A DNA stretch of 64,000 nt from Dactylorhiza incarnata (GCA_033032865.1 JAWHQI010000068.1:4960001-5024000); one strand, 5' to 3'. Shown: positions 20,848 to 32,749, counted from the stretch's first letter. Numbers and translations: made by a program. Notes: generated by a model not told the origin, from the sequence alone.

Positions 20848-22543
20848 TTAAATTAAGAACTTCTTGTTATACATGAAATTAACAAAGGTAGAGTAGAGTT
20901 TCTTAGATAATTGTTCAACCGCTTCAAAAATGTAGGGCCTGGCTCTATCAGGATGCTCCTGAACATTTATGATAATTGTGTGCAGTTTTGCCAAGATCTT
21001 TTCAGCATTAGGGAGAGTGTCATTTATGGAATAACCCTTGCTAATGATAATTGTTGCCTTTTCATCAATCATTTCTATTGTAATGCCTTGAGGTTTCTCT
21101 CTCTTTTGCGTAGGTTTGGGTTCAGATGGTCCCTTGTTGTCAACCTTGGGCCTATATTTCCTTTTCTTTTCTGGTTCCTGTTTCTCAGGGATCTCAGACA
21201 TCTTTTCTTTCCCTTTCCAGGGTGAATCATGCCATTTGTCTAATCCTTCTGGGTTTTTAGGCTTCTTATAGGGAATGTAAACATCTTTTGAGCACCCTAC
21301 ACCCCTCTTGTGCTGTTGTCCTTTATCTAGGATAATCCCTGCCAGAGGATTTTTCTTTTGATATGCTTCAACATCAAACAACTTCTTTGGAATTTTGATG
21401 GATGGTTCAGCAAGAATCTGTTCTTTGGTCATTCCCTTCTTGATCTTTTCTATCCAAGCATTTCTCTTATCCACTATTTCGTTCATAGCTGCTTCAAATT
21501 CATACAGGTCTCTTTCTCTTATTTCATTATTCCTCTTTTCCATTTCAGGGTCATTGTACTCCTTTACAGTACTGTCAGGAGAGATATTAGGAATCTTTTC
21601 AAACCTCTTTATCTCCTCACAAGCTTTTCTGTATTTCTTTTCCTTTGCATATTCTTTCCATTCTTCTTTGGAATATTTTTGCCAGTGAGGGATGACCTCT
21701 CCTTTTCTTTTCATTTGTCCTCTTGGACTTTGCCTAGGTAAGATTTGAGTAGGTGCTTTAAACTGCTTGGTAGAAGCAAGTTTTGTTGATGGTGGAGATA
21801 AAGGTAGTAGAGGAGGTGGAGTTTTCTCTTTAGGAAGATAAGGTGGAGGAGGAACTTTTGCAGGAGGAGGAGTTTGTTCTGCAACAAGAGGTATAATGTC
21901 CTCAGGTAGGGTAGACTCTGCTGAAGAATGTTTTTCTCCTTCAATTTCTTCTGGAGGAACATCCTCAAGTAGAGGTGTCCTAAGTTTGATGTGACTGGCA
22001 GAGAAGCCAGGAGAGTGATACTGATATTCTTCCACACAGAGGGGTGCATCAATCCAGACTTGCCCTTTTCCAGTCATCAGAAGTAGCTGCTTCTTCCTCC
22101 CCCTGGACTTCTGTATTTTTTGCTACAGCAATCTCCCCGTGAACATATGGGGCATCTACTTTGAATGCTGAATCCACAGCATGGTCTCCTTCTGTATGGT
22201 AGGATGAGGATATACCAAAGGGGTTTTTCTCCTTGAAGGTGTAATCAGAGTGAGTGGAGAAGATTTGTGCCTGATTGGAGGGGTTTCTGGAGCAACTCTC
22301 CCCCTGGTTTATATCCTGCAGAAAGGATATAAACCCTTTTGGCGACAGATTTTGTTCTTGAAGAAGAATATGAAGCTCAGGAAGAGATGCAGAGATGTCG
22401 GCCAGTTTGGCTTCACAAGTGGTTAGCATGGAGGCACACTCGTTGGAGAAAATGATCAGTCGTGACTGAAATTCATTCACAAGTTTTTCCAGGGCATCAT
22501 TCATCGCTTTGATGATGGAAGATTGAGTAGGAGTCGGCACCAT
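20848..22543 (-). CDS. Copia-1 3' ORF of unknown function (one frame break)
   Basis: Two overlapping frames, 22543-22049 (164 residues) and 22077-20848 (409 residues), lie between pol and the 3' LTR on the pol strand. They overlap by about 29 bp, so they are either one ORF of about 560 residues with a frameshift or two ORFs. The first part is helical with a coiled-coil-like start (MVPTPTQSSIIKAMNDALEKLV). The second has a proline-rich block (PPPAKVPPPPYLPKEKTPPP), then a long Lys/Glu-rich charged region with motifs such as WQKYSKEEWKEYAKEKKYRK, and a hydrophobic-helical C-terminus. I recognise no family. It does not resemble the 3' ORF of Copia-NA although LTRs and gag are homologous. There is no signal peptide or transmembrane helix to support an envelope role. 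The purine block CAGGGGGAG occurs twice in it. Confidence 0.65.
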
Positions 22544-22731
22544 TGATGCAGAGGGAAAGGTAGAAGATGAAGTTTTTGGCGGTTTAGGAGAGTAGGAGTT
22601 ATGAAATAAAAGGTATTATTTAAAGAAGGTGAGACGTTGAAAAGGAAATAGAAATCGAGGTATATTAGGTAATCCAATCGTCAAAAGAAGAAGGAAAGAT
22701 TTGTTTCTAGTTTTATCATGAAGTCGATGGT

Positions 22732-22822
22732 CCGTCGAGAAAGGATCGACGTATCTTTGCCTGTAAGAAATCAATGCCAGCATTGAGGTCTTCTCAATGG
22801 TGCGTCGATAGGTAATCGACGT
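22732..22822. repeat. Two dyad modules between pol and the 3' ORF of Copia-1
   Basis: CCGTCGA-N7-TCGACGT at 22732-22752 and GCGTCGA-N7-TCGACGT at 22802-22822. Both keep the 7-bp centre seen in the LTR and gag modules. Confidence 0.85.
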
Positions 22823-22880
22823 ATTTTCAAGTGCTTTCTTAGTTTTGTTGACCTCTTTTAGATTTTCCCAACAATGATGT

Positions 22881-25800
22881 TTATAAGCTTCCATCAAGCA
22901 TTCCTAAGGTGTTGATGAAGTAAGTATGCTTAGTTTCATCCAAGGGTTTGGTAAAAATGTCTGCTCTTTGACTGTTTGTAGGAATATATTCTAAGGTTAT
23001 CCTGCCTTTTCTACATTGTCTCTAAGAAAGTGATGTCTGATTTCTATATGTTTGGTTCTACTATGAAGGACTGGGTTGGATGCTATGGATATAGCACTAA
23101 AACTATCACAATAGATTTTAAAGTTATTGACTTCCAATTTATAGTCAAGAAGCTGATTTTGCATCCATAGGATTTGTGAACAACAGCTTCCAGCAGCTAT
23201 ATATTCAGCTTCAGCTGTTGAGGTTGAGACTGAAGTTTGTTTCTTACTGAACCATGATATCAGTCTGTCACCTAGGAATTGGCAAGTGCCAGATGTGCTT
23301 TTTCTATCAATCCTACAACTAGCATAGTCAGCATCTGAGAAACCTGTCAATTCAAAGTTGGTTTCTGCTGGGTACCATAGACCTAGTTCAGGTGTTCCCT
23401 TTAGGTATCTAAGAATCCTTTTTACAGAGGAGAGATGGGATTCTTTTGGATCAACCTGAAATCGAGCACATATGCAGGTGGCAAACATAATGTCAGGTCT
23501 GCTAGCTGTTAGATAGAGAAGGGATCCTATGATTGCCCTATATGTCTTTTGATCTACTGATTTTCCCTTATCATCCTTTTCTATAATGGCATTAGTTGTC
23601 ATAGGTGTTTTCATGGTAGAAGTTGATTCCATGCCAAACTTTTTGATTAATTCTTTAGTGTATTTAGATTGTGAGATAAAGATCCCCTCACTGCTTTGTT
23701 TTACTTGTAGCCCTAAGAAATAAGAGTGTTCTCCCATACTACTCATTTCAAATTTAGATTGCATTAGATTAGCAAATCTTTTACAGAGTTTGGGATGAGT
23801 TGAGCCAAAGATGATGTCATCTACATATATTTGAACAAGAAGGAGTTGATTCTTATGGGTTCTAGTAAAAAGTGTTTTATCTACTTTTCCTCTTTCAAAA
23901 GAGTTTTCTATAAGAAAGTTGGAGAGAGTGTCATACCAAGCTCTAGGTGCTTGCTTAAGGCCATAAAGTTCTTTGTTAAGTCTATAAACACAGTCAGGAG
24001 AGGAGGGATGGATAAAACCTGGTGGTTGCTCTACATACACCTCTTCTTGAAGGTCACCATTCAGAAAAGCACTCTTGGCATCCATCTGGTAGACTTTCAT
24101 CTTCATGAAAGCTGCATAGGCAAGAAAAAGTCTGATTGCTTCCAATATGGCTACTGGAGCAAAGGTTTGGTTGTAGTCTATTCCTTCTTCTTGTTTGTAC
24201 CCTTGTGCTACAAGTCTTGCCTTGTTCCTGATGATTACTCCAGTGGAATCTAGTTTGTTTCTGTATACCCACTTTGTACCAATAACTGGGTAGTTTCTTG
24301 GTCTCTCAACTAAGTTCCATACCTTGTTTCTCTCAAATTGGCTTAGTTCTTCTTGCATAGCTATAATCCAGTGAGGATCACAATTTGCTTCTTCAAACTT
24401 CTTTGGTTCAACTTGTGATAAGAAGCATTGGAGCATCATTCCACTGGAGACTTGGTGTCTTGTTCTTACTCCAGTATTGGGGTCTCCAATTACTTGGGAT
24501 TGTGGATGATTTTTCATATTGATTCCTGTCCTGCTTGGATTTGTCAGAGGCTCTTCTTCCTCATTAATGATAGGATCATTTCCCACCTGTTCTTCTTGAA
24601 TCATGTTCTCTTGTGGGAGTTGGTTTTGATTGCTCTTTTCTGAATCTTCTTCATGTTCCTGTTCAGATTCCTCACTTGGTTCCTGCAGCTGGTTTTCTCT
24701 CCCAGTGTCTGTGTTCTCTGGAGTTAGTTGTTCAAGCTGAGTCTCTACGCAGCTGTTTTCCTGTGGAAAAGGACTGGTGGAAGTTTTCTCCCCCTTAAAA
24801 AGCATGTTAGTTTCATCAAATATAATATGCATGGATTCTTCAATTTTGAGAGTTCTCCTGTTATAGCACATATAAGCTTTACTAGATGATGAGTACCCCA
24901 GAAATATCCCATCATCAGACTTCTTGTCAAACTTGGCAAGATGATCTTTCTCATTGTTTAGTATAAAGCAAGTACATCCAAAAGTCTTAAAGTATCTAAC
25001 AGTGGGTGTTTTTCCCTTTAGAAGCTCATATGGAGTTTTTAGCTTAGTTTTGTGTATGAGGCTTCTATTCAGAACATAGTTTGTAGTGTTGACTGCTTCA
25101 TCCCAGAAGGTTTTTGGTAATCCTGATTCTGCAAGCAAGGTCCTTCCTGATTCAATTAAGGTTCTATTCTTTCTTTCAGCAACTCCATTTTGTTGAGGAG
25201 TTCTAGGTGCTGAGAAGCTTTGTTTGATACCTTCATCCTCACAGAAACTACAGATTAACTGATTTTCAAATTCAGTCCCATGATCACTTCTGATAATGGA
25301 AACATGAGTATTGAATTCAGATTGGATCTGTCTTATGAATCTTGAGAGAATCTTGTGGGTTTCAGACTTAGCCCTTAGAAAGAATACCCAGCTATATCTA
25401 GAATAGTCATCCACAATGACTAGGGTATAAGACTTTCCACCTAAGCTCTGAGTGGATATAGGTCCAAAGAGATCCATGTGCAGTAAGTAGAGAATCCTAG
25501 GGGAGTCATCTTTACCAATTGGTTTGAAGGATGATTTGGTCTGTTTTCCTAGTTGGCAAGGTCTACATGGAGAATCCTTAGAGTACCTACCCTTTGGTAG
25601 GCCTCTGACTAGGTTACTCTTGCTAATTCACTAATGGTTTTATAGTTTAAATAGCCCAGCCTCCTATGCCATAATTCACTTTTATCAATAATGTTGTTGA
25701 ACAAACAAATCTCTGTGTGTGTGGAGCTAAAGTCTACTATATATACTTTCCCTTTTCTTATTCCATTGAGTACAATGGCACCAGTCATGACATCAATAAT

Positions 25801-26160
25801 ATGGCAAACTAGTTTGGTAAATTTTACCTCATACTTACCATTGTCACATATCTGACTTATACTTATCAGATTGTGCTTTAGTCCTTTGACTACTGCCACA
25901 TTCTTAAAGGTTACTTTCCCTTCTTTGAAATCTCCAAAGCCCCTGGTTTGCCCACAGCTAGAGTCTCCAAAAGTCACTGGTGGTCCAAGTCTATCCTCAA
26001 AGTTGGTTAATAGATTTTTGTACCCTGTCATGTGCATGGAGCATCCACTGTCCAAGTACCACACCAGCCTAAAGATGTGATACACCTGCACATAAGATTT
26101 AAACATTAGTTTGGACCATGCTAAGCTGGGGTCCCTTCCTTCCAACAGTAAAAGGTTCAA
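22881..26160 (-). pseudogene. Copia-1 pol: protease, integrase, reverse transcriptase, RNase H
   Basis: Reading leftward from 26160, the protease has WYLDSGCSMHMTG (D-S-G active site), followed by the GAG-pre-integrase motif [18 protein letters not shown]. One frame break lies near 25609, after which [10 protein letters not shown] precedes the integrase core ([30 protein letters not shown]: a complete D-D-E set). The 826-residue frame 25477-22997 continues with RT ([19 protein letters not shown], catalytic YVDDIIFG) and RNase H ([12 protein letters not shown]...[17 protein letters not shown]). One inserted base near 23000 shifts the frame, after which [20 protein letters not shown] can be read to a stop at 22881. 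The order PR-IN-RT-RH is diagnostic of Ty1/Copia. Only about two indels separate it from an open pol, so it was active recently. Confidence 0.93.
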
Positions 26161-28000
26161 TGAAAGAATAAGTGGGTCTTTCAGAGTACCCTTTCTTCTT
26201 TAGAAGTGTTGGCTTATCATACCAGCAGTCTTTGGTAATATTGCAGAAATAGTATTCATAATAAAAGGAAATGGATTGAGAAGACTTTTTGGAAAAAGAG
26301 AGATTCCTGTCAGATTGGTTGCGTCGATAGGAATTCGACGTATGTTTATAGTTGCGTCGAGTAGAGCTCGACGTACTTTTATTTCTTTTCTGAGGATATT
26401 TACCTAGGATTCCTTCATATATAGTACAATTTTTTTTATTAAAAACAGTAGTTGTTTTTGGATTTTCTTGTGAATTTTCTCCTATCAAATGATTCTTCCT
26501 AGTGAAGTGGATAGGATGTCTCCAGACAGATTTGCTGGATGATTGAGGTCTGGGTTCTAAATCAGAATTAAACTCTAGTTGTCTAAATTTATCAGTGAGA
26601 TTTTCAGAGATATTCTTGAGCTTTTGACTTCTGCCATTTAGGGAATCTTCAAAGGCTTTTGCCTTTGCTAGCTCATTTCTTAGTGTTTGATTTTCAGTAT
26701 TGATTTTATCTAGTTGCTCCTCTGATCTAGAGAGTTCTTGACTGAGCTCATAGTTTTTATATTGTGTATTCGTTTTCTTGAGATTGTTCAATTCATTTCT
26801 TAGTTCTTTTATTTCTTTCTCAGATTTGACTTGACCTAAACAAAATTCTATGAAACTATTTTTGAAATCAGTAGAGGAAAAATCTATATCATCAAATGTA
26901 TTTACCAGAGATTTATCTTCAGGCTTCTCAATAGCCATCAAACAGGTCTCCTCTTGCTTAGCCTCTTCTTGATCATTTTCAGATGAGGTACTTTCTTCAG
27001 ATTCTAAATCACTCCAAGATTGAGCAATGAATCCTTTCTCTTTCTTCTTTTTCTTTAGATCTGTTCTTTTCAAATCTTTCTTATTACTGATCTCTTTAGG
27101 GCATTCAGGTGCAATGTGTCCAGGTTTCCTGCAAGAGTAACATATAATCTCTTTAGTAGGAGTTTTGTCATACCTGGTTTTTGAGTCTCTCCTTCTGGAT
27201 CCTTCTGTTTTGATTCACTTCTTGAACCTTCTGGCCAGTAGACTGATCAGCTCCTCATCACTTGTAGAGGGTTCACCTGCAGTAGCTTTTAAGGCAATAC
27301 TCTTTTCCTTTGAGGGTGGAGGACTCTTTTCTTTCTTTTCTTTCTCAGCCCTTGTTTTCAACAACTATTCATCGGATCTTAATTTACCCAACAGGACATC
27401 TATTGAGGTTTCTTTTTGGCTTCTGTAGTCTCTAATTGGCCAGATTCTTGAGTCCCAAGAGCTAGGGAAGCAAGTCAGCATTTTGTCATTTATCTTAGTG
27501 AGGGATATGACCTTCTCAAGTGTTCTTAACTCATTTATTATGAGGCTGAATCTGGCATACATGTCAGCAACACTTTCATTATCTTTCTTCTGGAAGTTTT
27601 CATATTGAGAGATGAGTAATGCCTTTTTATCCTTTCTCTCATCAGTACTACCTTCTACCATTTTAGTGAGAGCTTCCCATATTTCCTTAGCAGACCCACA
27701 TTCAGCAATCTTTTGGAAGATTTTATCTGAGAGGGTTGAGACTAAGATATTCATAGCCTTGGCATCACATGCTTGGGCTTTCTTTTCTTCATCTGTCCAT
27801 TCAGCCCTTGGAGCAAGTGTTTGGGTGACCTCTCCACTTTAGTCCTTCTTGAATGGCTTGGGAGGACATGTCATAATAACAACAAATAGTTCTCCATCAA
27901 TAGAGTTTAAATAAATTCTAATTCTTGTTTTCCAAAGTGCAAACTTTTCAAGATTACAAATTGGAGGTCTGGTGGAAGCATAATCTTTGATTTGTGCCAT
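26099..28000 (-). pseudogene. Copia-1 gag, three in-frame stops and one damaged zinc knuckle
   Basis: It starts at the ATG at 28000 (MAQIKDYAS...NLEKFALWKTRI), 92 bp inside the LTR. UBN2-type gag follows (MNILVSTLSDKIFQKIAECGSAKEIWEAL...SQYENFQKK...MYARFSLIINELRTL). Stops are TAA at 27839-27841 and TAG at 27365-27367; a TGA near 27213 replaces the Trp codon kept in Copia-NA. The first knuckle CYSCRKPGHIAPEC (about 27105-27145) is intact. A charged coiled coil, two 11-residue (T)SxSxRR repeats (26374-26321) and a second knuckle follow, reduced to YYFCNITKDC with Gly-His lost. The comparison with Copia-NA gag shows each lesion. This copy cannot make full-length gag. Confidence 0.9.
26321..26374. 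repeat. Two 33-bp-spaced dyad modules in Copia-1 gag
   Basis: GCGTCGA-N7-TCGACGT at 26321-26341 and again at 26354-26374, exactly 33 bp apart, in the same gag position as the seven-unit array of Copia-NA. Confidence 0.9.
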
Positions 28001-28077
28001 AAAAAGTTTTTAGAAATTTATATATATATGAGGTAGGATCTTTTTGATCAAGGAGTTACCCCTTTGTGATCAACCTG

Positions 28078-28089
28078 CCTCTGATACCA
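28078..28089 (-). promoter_or_regulatory. Primer binding site of Copia-1
   Basis: TGGTATCAGAGG on the minus strand, two bases inside the 5' LTR; the site for initiator-Met tRNA priming. Confidence 0.92.
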
Positions 28090-28091
28090 AT

Positions 28092-29403
28092 TGAAAGTGC
28101 ACAGTTAACCTCACTAGAATTCTCTAGAGGGGGGGGGGGGGGGGGGGGTGAATAGAGATTTAAAAATATTTTGTGCAAAGTTAATAAATATATATATATA
28201 TGTGTGTAATATTCACAGATTTAAGCTTCCCACACACCAACAAGAATTAAGTAAATAAAGAAAGAAATAGCAAAAAGAAAATCACAGCACAACACAAAGA
28301 AATATAGTGGTTCCCCAAACTTTGGGTAATCCACTCTTCTACCCCCTTGGTAGGAATTCACTATCTTGCATTGAGTCTTTTGTTAAGGAGACTCTTAGAA
28401 CCAGCCTGAGTCTTTTGATAAGGAGACTCTTAGAACCACTACAATTGAATTTTTTGAAGAGAGATTCTAAAAACTCTTTTACACAATTTGAAAATGGAAT
28501 AAGACTAAAAAGAAGAAGTAGAAGAAAAACAATTGAAGCAAGAAAGAATCTTCTTCCTAGCAAGAAGATTAGAAGCACAAGTATAGTGAATGAAATCTCT
28601 CTTCTATAATGAGAAGGAGATTGAAAGCCCTTTTCTCTTTCAGTGAGAGCTTTCAGCTGTATGGCTTCAGAAGGAGGAGGAGAAGAAGAAGGCTTTTTCT
28701 TTGCTGCAGCACTCTTTCACTTTTCTCAGCTTTCTCACTTTTCACTTGGGAGCTTTTCCTCTTTTCAAATGGATGGAGTGGATCGCTTCTTGTTTTCTTT
28801 GCCGACCTCCTTGTGTATTTATAGCTCTGTTTATTCAAAAATATTGCTATAGGAGAATAATCAATTAGCAGACAGAGAAATAGCAAGAGAGAAAAGTTTC
28901 CATAATCATTATATCTGTAGAAGGAAAGAGATCATTCTATTTTCAAATAATGTCCATAATAATCTTAATCAAATTAGCCAAGAATCATTTAGAAGGAAAG
29001 TCTGATTCAGAACGGCTAGAAAAGAATAATATAATTCCATAAAATTCAGATCTACAGAAAGAAGAAAAGAGATATGGCGTGTTTTTGAATCTGTCACAAA
29101 AATCGACGTGCATCGATTATTATTCGACGTAAGCGTCGATTTCAGCCTGGCTAGACGTCGAGAAGAAAATATGGAAGGTGCGTCGACTGAGGTGCGTCGA
29201 CTTTACTGGGTGCGTCGACTAGAAATCAGAGTTACGTCGAATTCTGTTTAGAGTTCCTTCGACTCAGTATGAGAGATGCGTCGACTACACTTCGATGTTG
29301 CGTCGATTACTATTCGACGCATATTTTACTTAAACTAATTTTTCACTCTGAGAACTCATTTTCTACTCATTTCTAGGGGTTAAGATAAATCATTTTCCCA
29401 ACA
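28092..29403 (-). repeat. 5' LTR of Copia-1
   Basis: Homologous along its length to 19397-20709. Its G run is 20 bases (28129-28148) against 7 in the 3' LTR. It lacks a short ACTTTGGTTACGTCG segment present in the other LTR. Confidence 0.95.
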
Positions 29404-29840
29404 CTCTTTTTGTAGGGCTTGAGGGCCTGAGTGTCAGAATTGAGGGTCTGAGTGTGTCGTGCATGAGGGCTTGAGGACCTGAGTTTGTAGGGCTTGAGGG
29501 CCTGAGTGTAGGGCTTGAGGGCCTGAGTTTGTAGGGCTTGAGGGCCTGGGTTTATAGGGCTTGAGGGTCTGAGATTGTAGGGCCTGAGCTTTGGTGGAGT
29601 TTGCCGACTCTAGCACATTGCTAGATAGGCGCAGAGGGACAGTGGACTACTCAAGAAACCTTCTTGAGGAACCACTATAAATCTTTGAGTTTTTTCTGTG
29701 TTTTGCTTTTCATCTTCAAAACAATACACTAGGATCCTCATTGAATCTCACTCAAAAGGAAGAGGGATAACATATTTTAAAATACCTATTCACCCCCCCC
29801 CCCCCCCCTCTAGGTGATTTGGCAACATCCATAACTAACA
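29404..29840 (+). repeat. Right part of the Copia LTR split by Copia-1
   Basis: It continues the LTR of 18718-19396. It ends with TATTCAC-C16 run (29793-29808)-TCTAGGTGATTT, the 3' LTR signature of the Sireviruses here, and probably stops near CAACA at 29826 or AACA at 29840. No primer binding site follows, so this is likely a solo or terminal LTR. It carries the tandem repeat at 29409-29590. Confidence 0.6.
29409..29590. repeat. Tandem repeat of GTAGGGCTTGAGGGCCTGAG units
   Basis: Eight or so units of about 19-28 bp with the core GGGCTTGAGGGCCTGAG(T) in direct orientation inside the old LTR. The minus-strand open frame across it is only repeat translation. Confidence 0.85.
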
Positions 29841-31428
29841 CCCTTAATGCATAAATCATGTAGGAGGAGTAGCATGGGGATTCCGGCCACCGGAAAACCT
29901 ATTTCCCGGCCACTCAAGCCTTGGACAACCACACGCTTAGTGGAACCACTCCAGATCTCTTTGAGATTCACTAGAGGGAACCACAATGGAGAGGAAGACT
30001 TCCTAGTCCTTCTCTAGGACCTTAAGGAGGCTGCCTTTGCCGGAGAAGAAGACTATGAGCGGTCGTGGCACCGGAAAACAATAATATCAAATTCCGGCAA
30101 GAGACGGTGGCGGCCGGCCACCGAAAGTCCACCCAGAGGTTCGCCATCCTTCGACGAGTCGACTGGTTGTGGTGCTACGCTGTGGTGATCACAGGTATGC
30201 GGTGGTGGTGGAGATCACATCACGGTTGTATAATAACAATTGATATCAAGGAGGAAGACAAAAACATAAATGTTAATTAGATCTTCTATGCGATATGTTA
30301 ACCATCTAGATGATATTGAACTTTGTCGAGATGATATGATAATGCATCTAGTGGACATGAATTTCTATCTAGTTGATATGTAGTTCTCTAACTGATATTG
30401 AACTTTGACTAGACGATATGGCAAGGCATCTAGTCTACATTAGTTTGTCTAGTCAATATAGCTCTTGTAGTTTATCTACTCAATATTATAAGGCTTCTAG
30501 ATGATATGATAACCGTCTAATTGATCGACTTGATGTATAGCCGATATGGTCTAGCCGATATTGTCATGATAATATTGTCCAGTCTAGTCGATCGGCTTGA
30601 TGTCTAATCGATATGAAACCATGTATAGTTGATATGGTCTAGTCGATATGCTTTAGTCATTATGCATATTCTTTATTTAGTTAATTTGAGGAGCTTCTAA
30701 TCATTTCCAAAAAAAAGTGTCCAATATCAATCATGTAGAGGGGTGAGAGCTTTCCAATATGTGGCAGCAGATCTCATGGTGACCACTGTAGCTCCTTGAA
30801 AGTCCATTTTACTGAAAGCAAGTTAAACCTTGGGTTACATTTAGATAAAGTGTGGAAATTTTTGGAATGATTATCTCTATAGTTTATGTTGTGAAATATA
30901 CTAGTGTGAAAAGAAATAAATAAATAAAATAATCAATACTTTTACTATTCCAAATGACCTGAAATTTTGGTGGATCCTTTGGTATGTGATAAAGTCTCAA
31001 TGGCCCAAATTTCGTGCCATTTAGAATTATAAAACTCTAAGTATCACTCAATCATGGTTTGGTTAATATTGTCACATCAAACTATATGCGAATTTAATTA
31101 TGTGCATAATTCCTTTATCATAAAGTATTTTGATGTGAAATTTGTATTGTATATTTGTATTTTCATATACTTTGAATGGTTGGAATTTGGAGGCACATGG
31201 GTATGAATTATACTTTATATAAAATAGTAAAGGTGTCATCTTAAGTGTCACCTTGAGCAATCTATTATTGATACTACTTAACCGTCTTTGGCAAGGGCTT
31301 AACACCATGTCTTTTGATGTTGTGATCTATGAAATTTCAGAGCACTTGCCTCATTAATAAAAATAGACTTGCTCATCTTTGTTTGGATACTAGGTTTATG
31401 ATATGAATACCTGTTTACCAAAATACTG
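29841..31428. other. Unrecognised non-coding region with a GATAT-rich repeat field
   Basis: No convincing gene lies here. 30285-30660 holds about twenty degenerate copies of CTAG(T/A)(C/T)GATAT(G/T). The rest is AT-rich, without element ends that I can place. Copia-NA is inserted at 31428. Confidence 0.5.
30285..30660. repeat. Degenerate CTAGTCGATATG repeat field
   Basis: Roughly twenty imperfect copies of (T)CTAGTCGATATG or CTAGATGATATG spaced about 15-25 bp apart. The core TCGA and the spacing resemble the LTR palindrome clusters elsewhere in the window, which suggests a worn LTR of another family. Confidence 0.6.
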
Positions 31429-32747
31429 TGTTGGGGAAATAATTTATCTTAACCCCTAGAATTGAGAAGAATATAATTTCTAAGAATGAAAAATTAATCT
31501 AAGTAAATATGCGTCGAATAGTAATCGACGCATCGTCGAAATGTAGTCGACGTTTCTCTCAGAATGAGTGGAAGTAACTCTAAAAAGAATTCGACGTAAT
31601 CTTTGTCGACGTACCTCTAACATCTAGTCGACGCATTTAATAAAGTCGACGCACCTCAGTCGACGCACCTTCCTTATTCTCCTCTCGACGTCCAGCCAGG
31701 ATGAAATCGACGTTCACGTCGAATAATAATCGACGCACGTCGATTTCTATAAGAAATTCAAAAACACGCCAGATCTCTTTCTTTCTTTCTGTAGATCTGA
31801 TTCTTATGGAATGATATTATTCTTTTATAGCCGTTCTGAATCAATCTTTCCTTCTATTTGATTCTTGGCTAATTTGATTAAGATTATTATGGATATTATT
31901 TGAAATCAGAATGAATTCTTTCCTTCTACGGATTTAATTCCTATGGAAACTTTTTTCTCTCTAATTGCTGATTGATTATTCTCCTTTAGCAACATCTTTT
32001 GAAACAGAGTTATAAATAAAGAGGAGGTCGGCAGAGAATGAACACCAGTGATCCACCATATACATTTGAAAAAGAGGAAGAGCTCCCAAGTGAAGAGTGA
32101 GAAAGCTGAGAAAAGAGATAGTGTGCTGCAGCAAAGAAAAAGCCTTCATCTTCTCCTCCTAAGGCCATTCTGCTGCAAATTCTGAAAGCTCTCACAAAAG
32201 AGAGAAAAGCTTACAATCTCCTTCTCACTATAGAAGAGAGATTACATTCACTATTCTTGTGCTTCTAATCTTCTTGCTAGGAAGAAGATTCCTTCTTGTT
32301 TAAATTACTTCTTCTCCTTATCTTATTTCACTTTTAAACTGTGTAAAAGAGTTTTTAGAATCTCTCTTCAAAAAATTCAGTTGTACTGGTTCTAAGAGTC
32401 TCCTTATCAAAAGACTCAGACCGGTTCTAAGAGTCTCCTTATCAAAAGACTCAGGCTGGTTCTAAGAGTCTCCTTATCAAAAGACTTAGTGCAAGATAGT
32501 GAATTCCTACCAAGGGGGTAGAAGAGTGGACTACCCAAAGTTTGGGGAACCACTATATTTCTTTGTGTTGTGCTGTGATTTTCTTCTTGTTATTTTCCTT
32601 CTTTACTTACTTAATTCTTGTTGGTGTGTGGGAAGCTTAAATCTGTGATTATTACACATATATATATAATTGCACAAAGTATTTTTAAATCTCTATTCAC
32701 CCCCCCCCCCTCTAGAGAATTCTAGTGAGGTTAACAGTGCACTTTCA
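31429..32747 (+). repeat. 5' LTR of Copia-NA
   Basis: It starts TGTTGGGGAAAT and ends GTGCACTTTCA. Dyad modules lie at 31511-31531 and 31533-31553 (22-bp register) with more half-sites to 31745. It has a TATA-like TATAAATAAAG near 32010, three CTCCTTATCAAAAGAC repeats (32390-32490) and a C11 run at 32700-32710. Confidence 0.95.
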
Positions 32748-32749
32748 AT

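Larger units (their letters stand above)
19397..29403 (-). mobile_element. Copia-1: full-length Sirevirus-type element
   Basis: The element is flanked by the 5-bp target duplication CTCTT (19392-19396 and 29404-29408). The LTRs are 19397-20709 and 28092-29403. From 5' to 3' on the minus strand: LTR, primer site, gag, PR, IN, RT, RNase H, non-coding DNA, extra ORF, polypurine tract, LTR. The LTRs are very similar, with scattered single-base differences and one 16-bp-scale deletion, so insertion was fairly recent. Gag has three stops and pol has frameshifts, so this copy is not autonomous now. Confidence 0.95.

Noticed and set aside
20848..22543. Envelope protein in Copia-1
   Set aside because: Sireviruses may carry envelope-like ORFs in this position, but there is no signal peptide, no transmembrane helix and no furin-like site; called unknown instead.
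18796..29826. TGTTGAC...CAACA as exact ends of the LTR split by Copia-1
   Set aside because: The ends would be plausible for a Copia LTR, but the flanking 5-mers do not match and the left side is cut by the Gypsy-1 LTR, so exact limits were not claimed.
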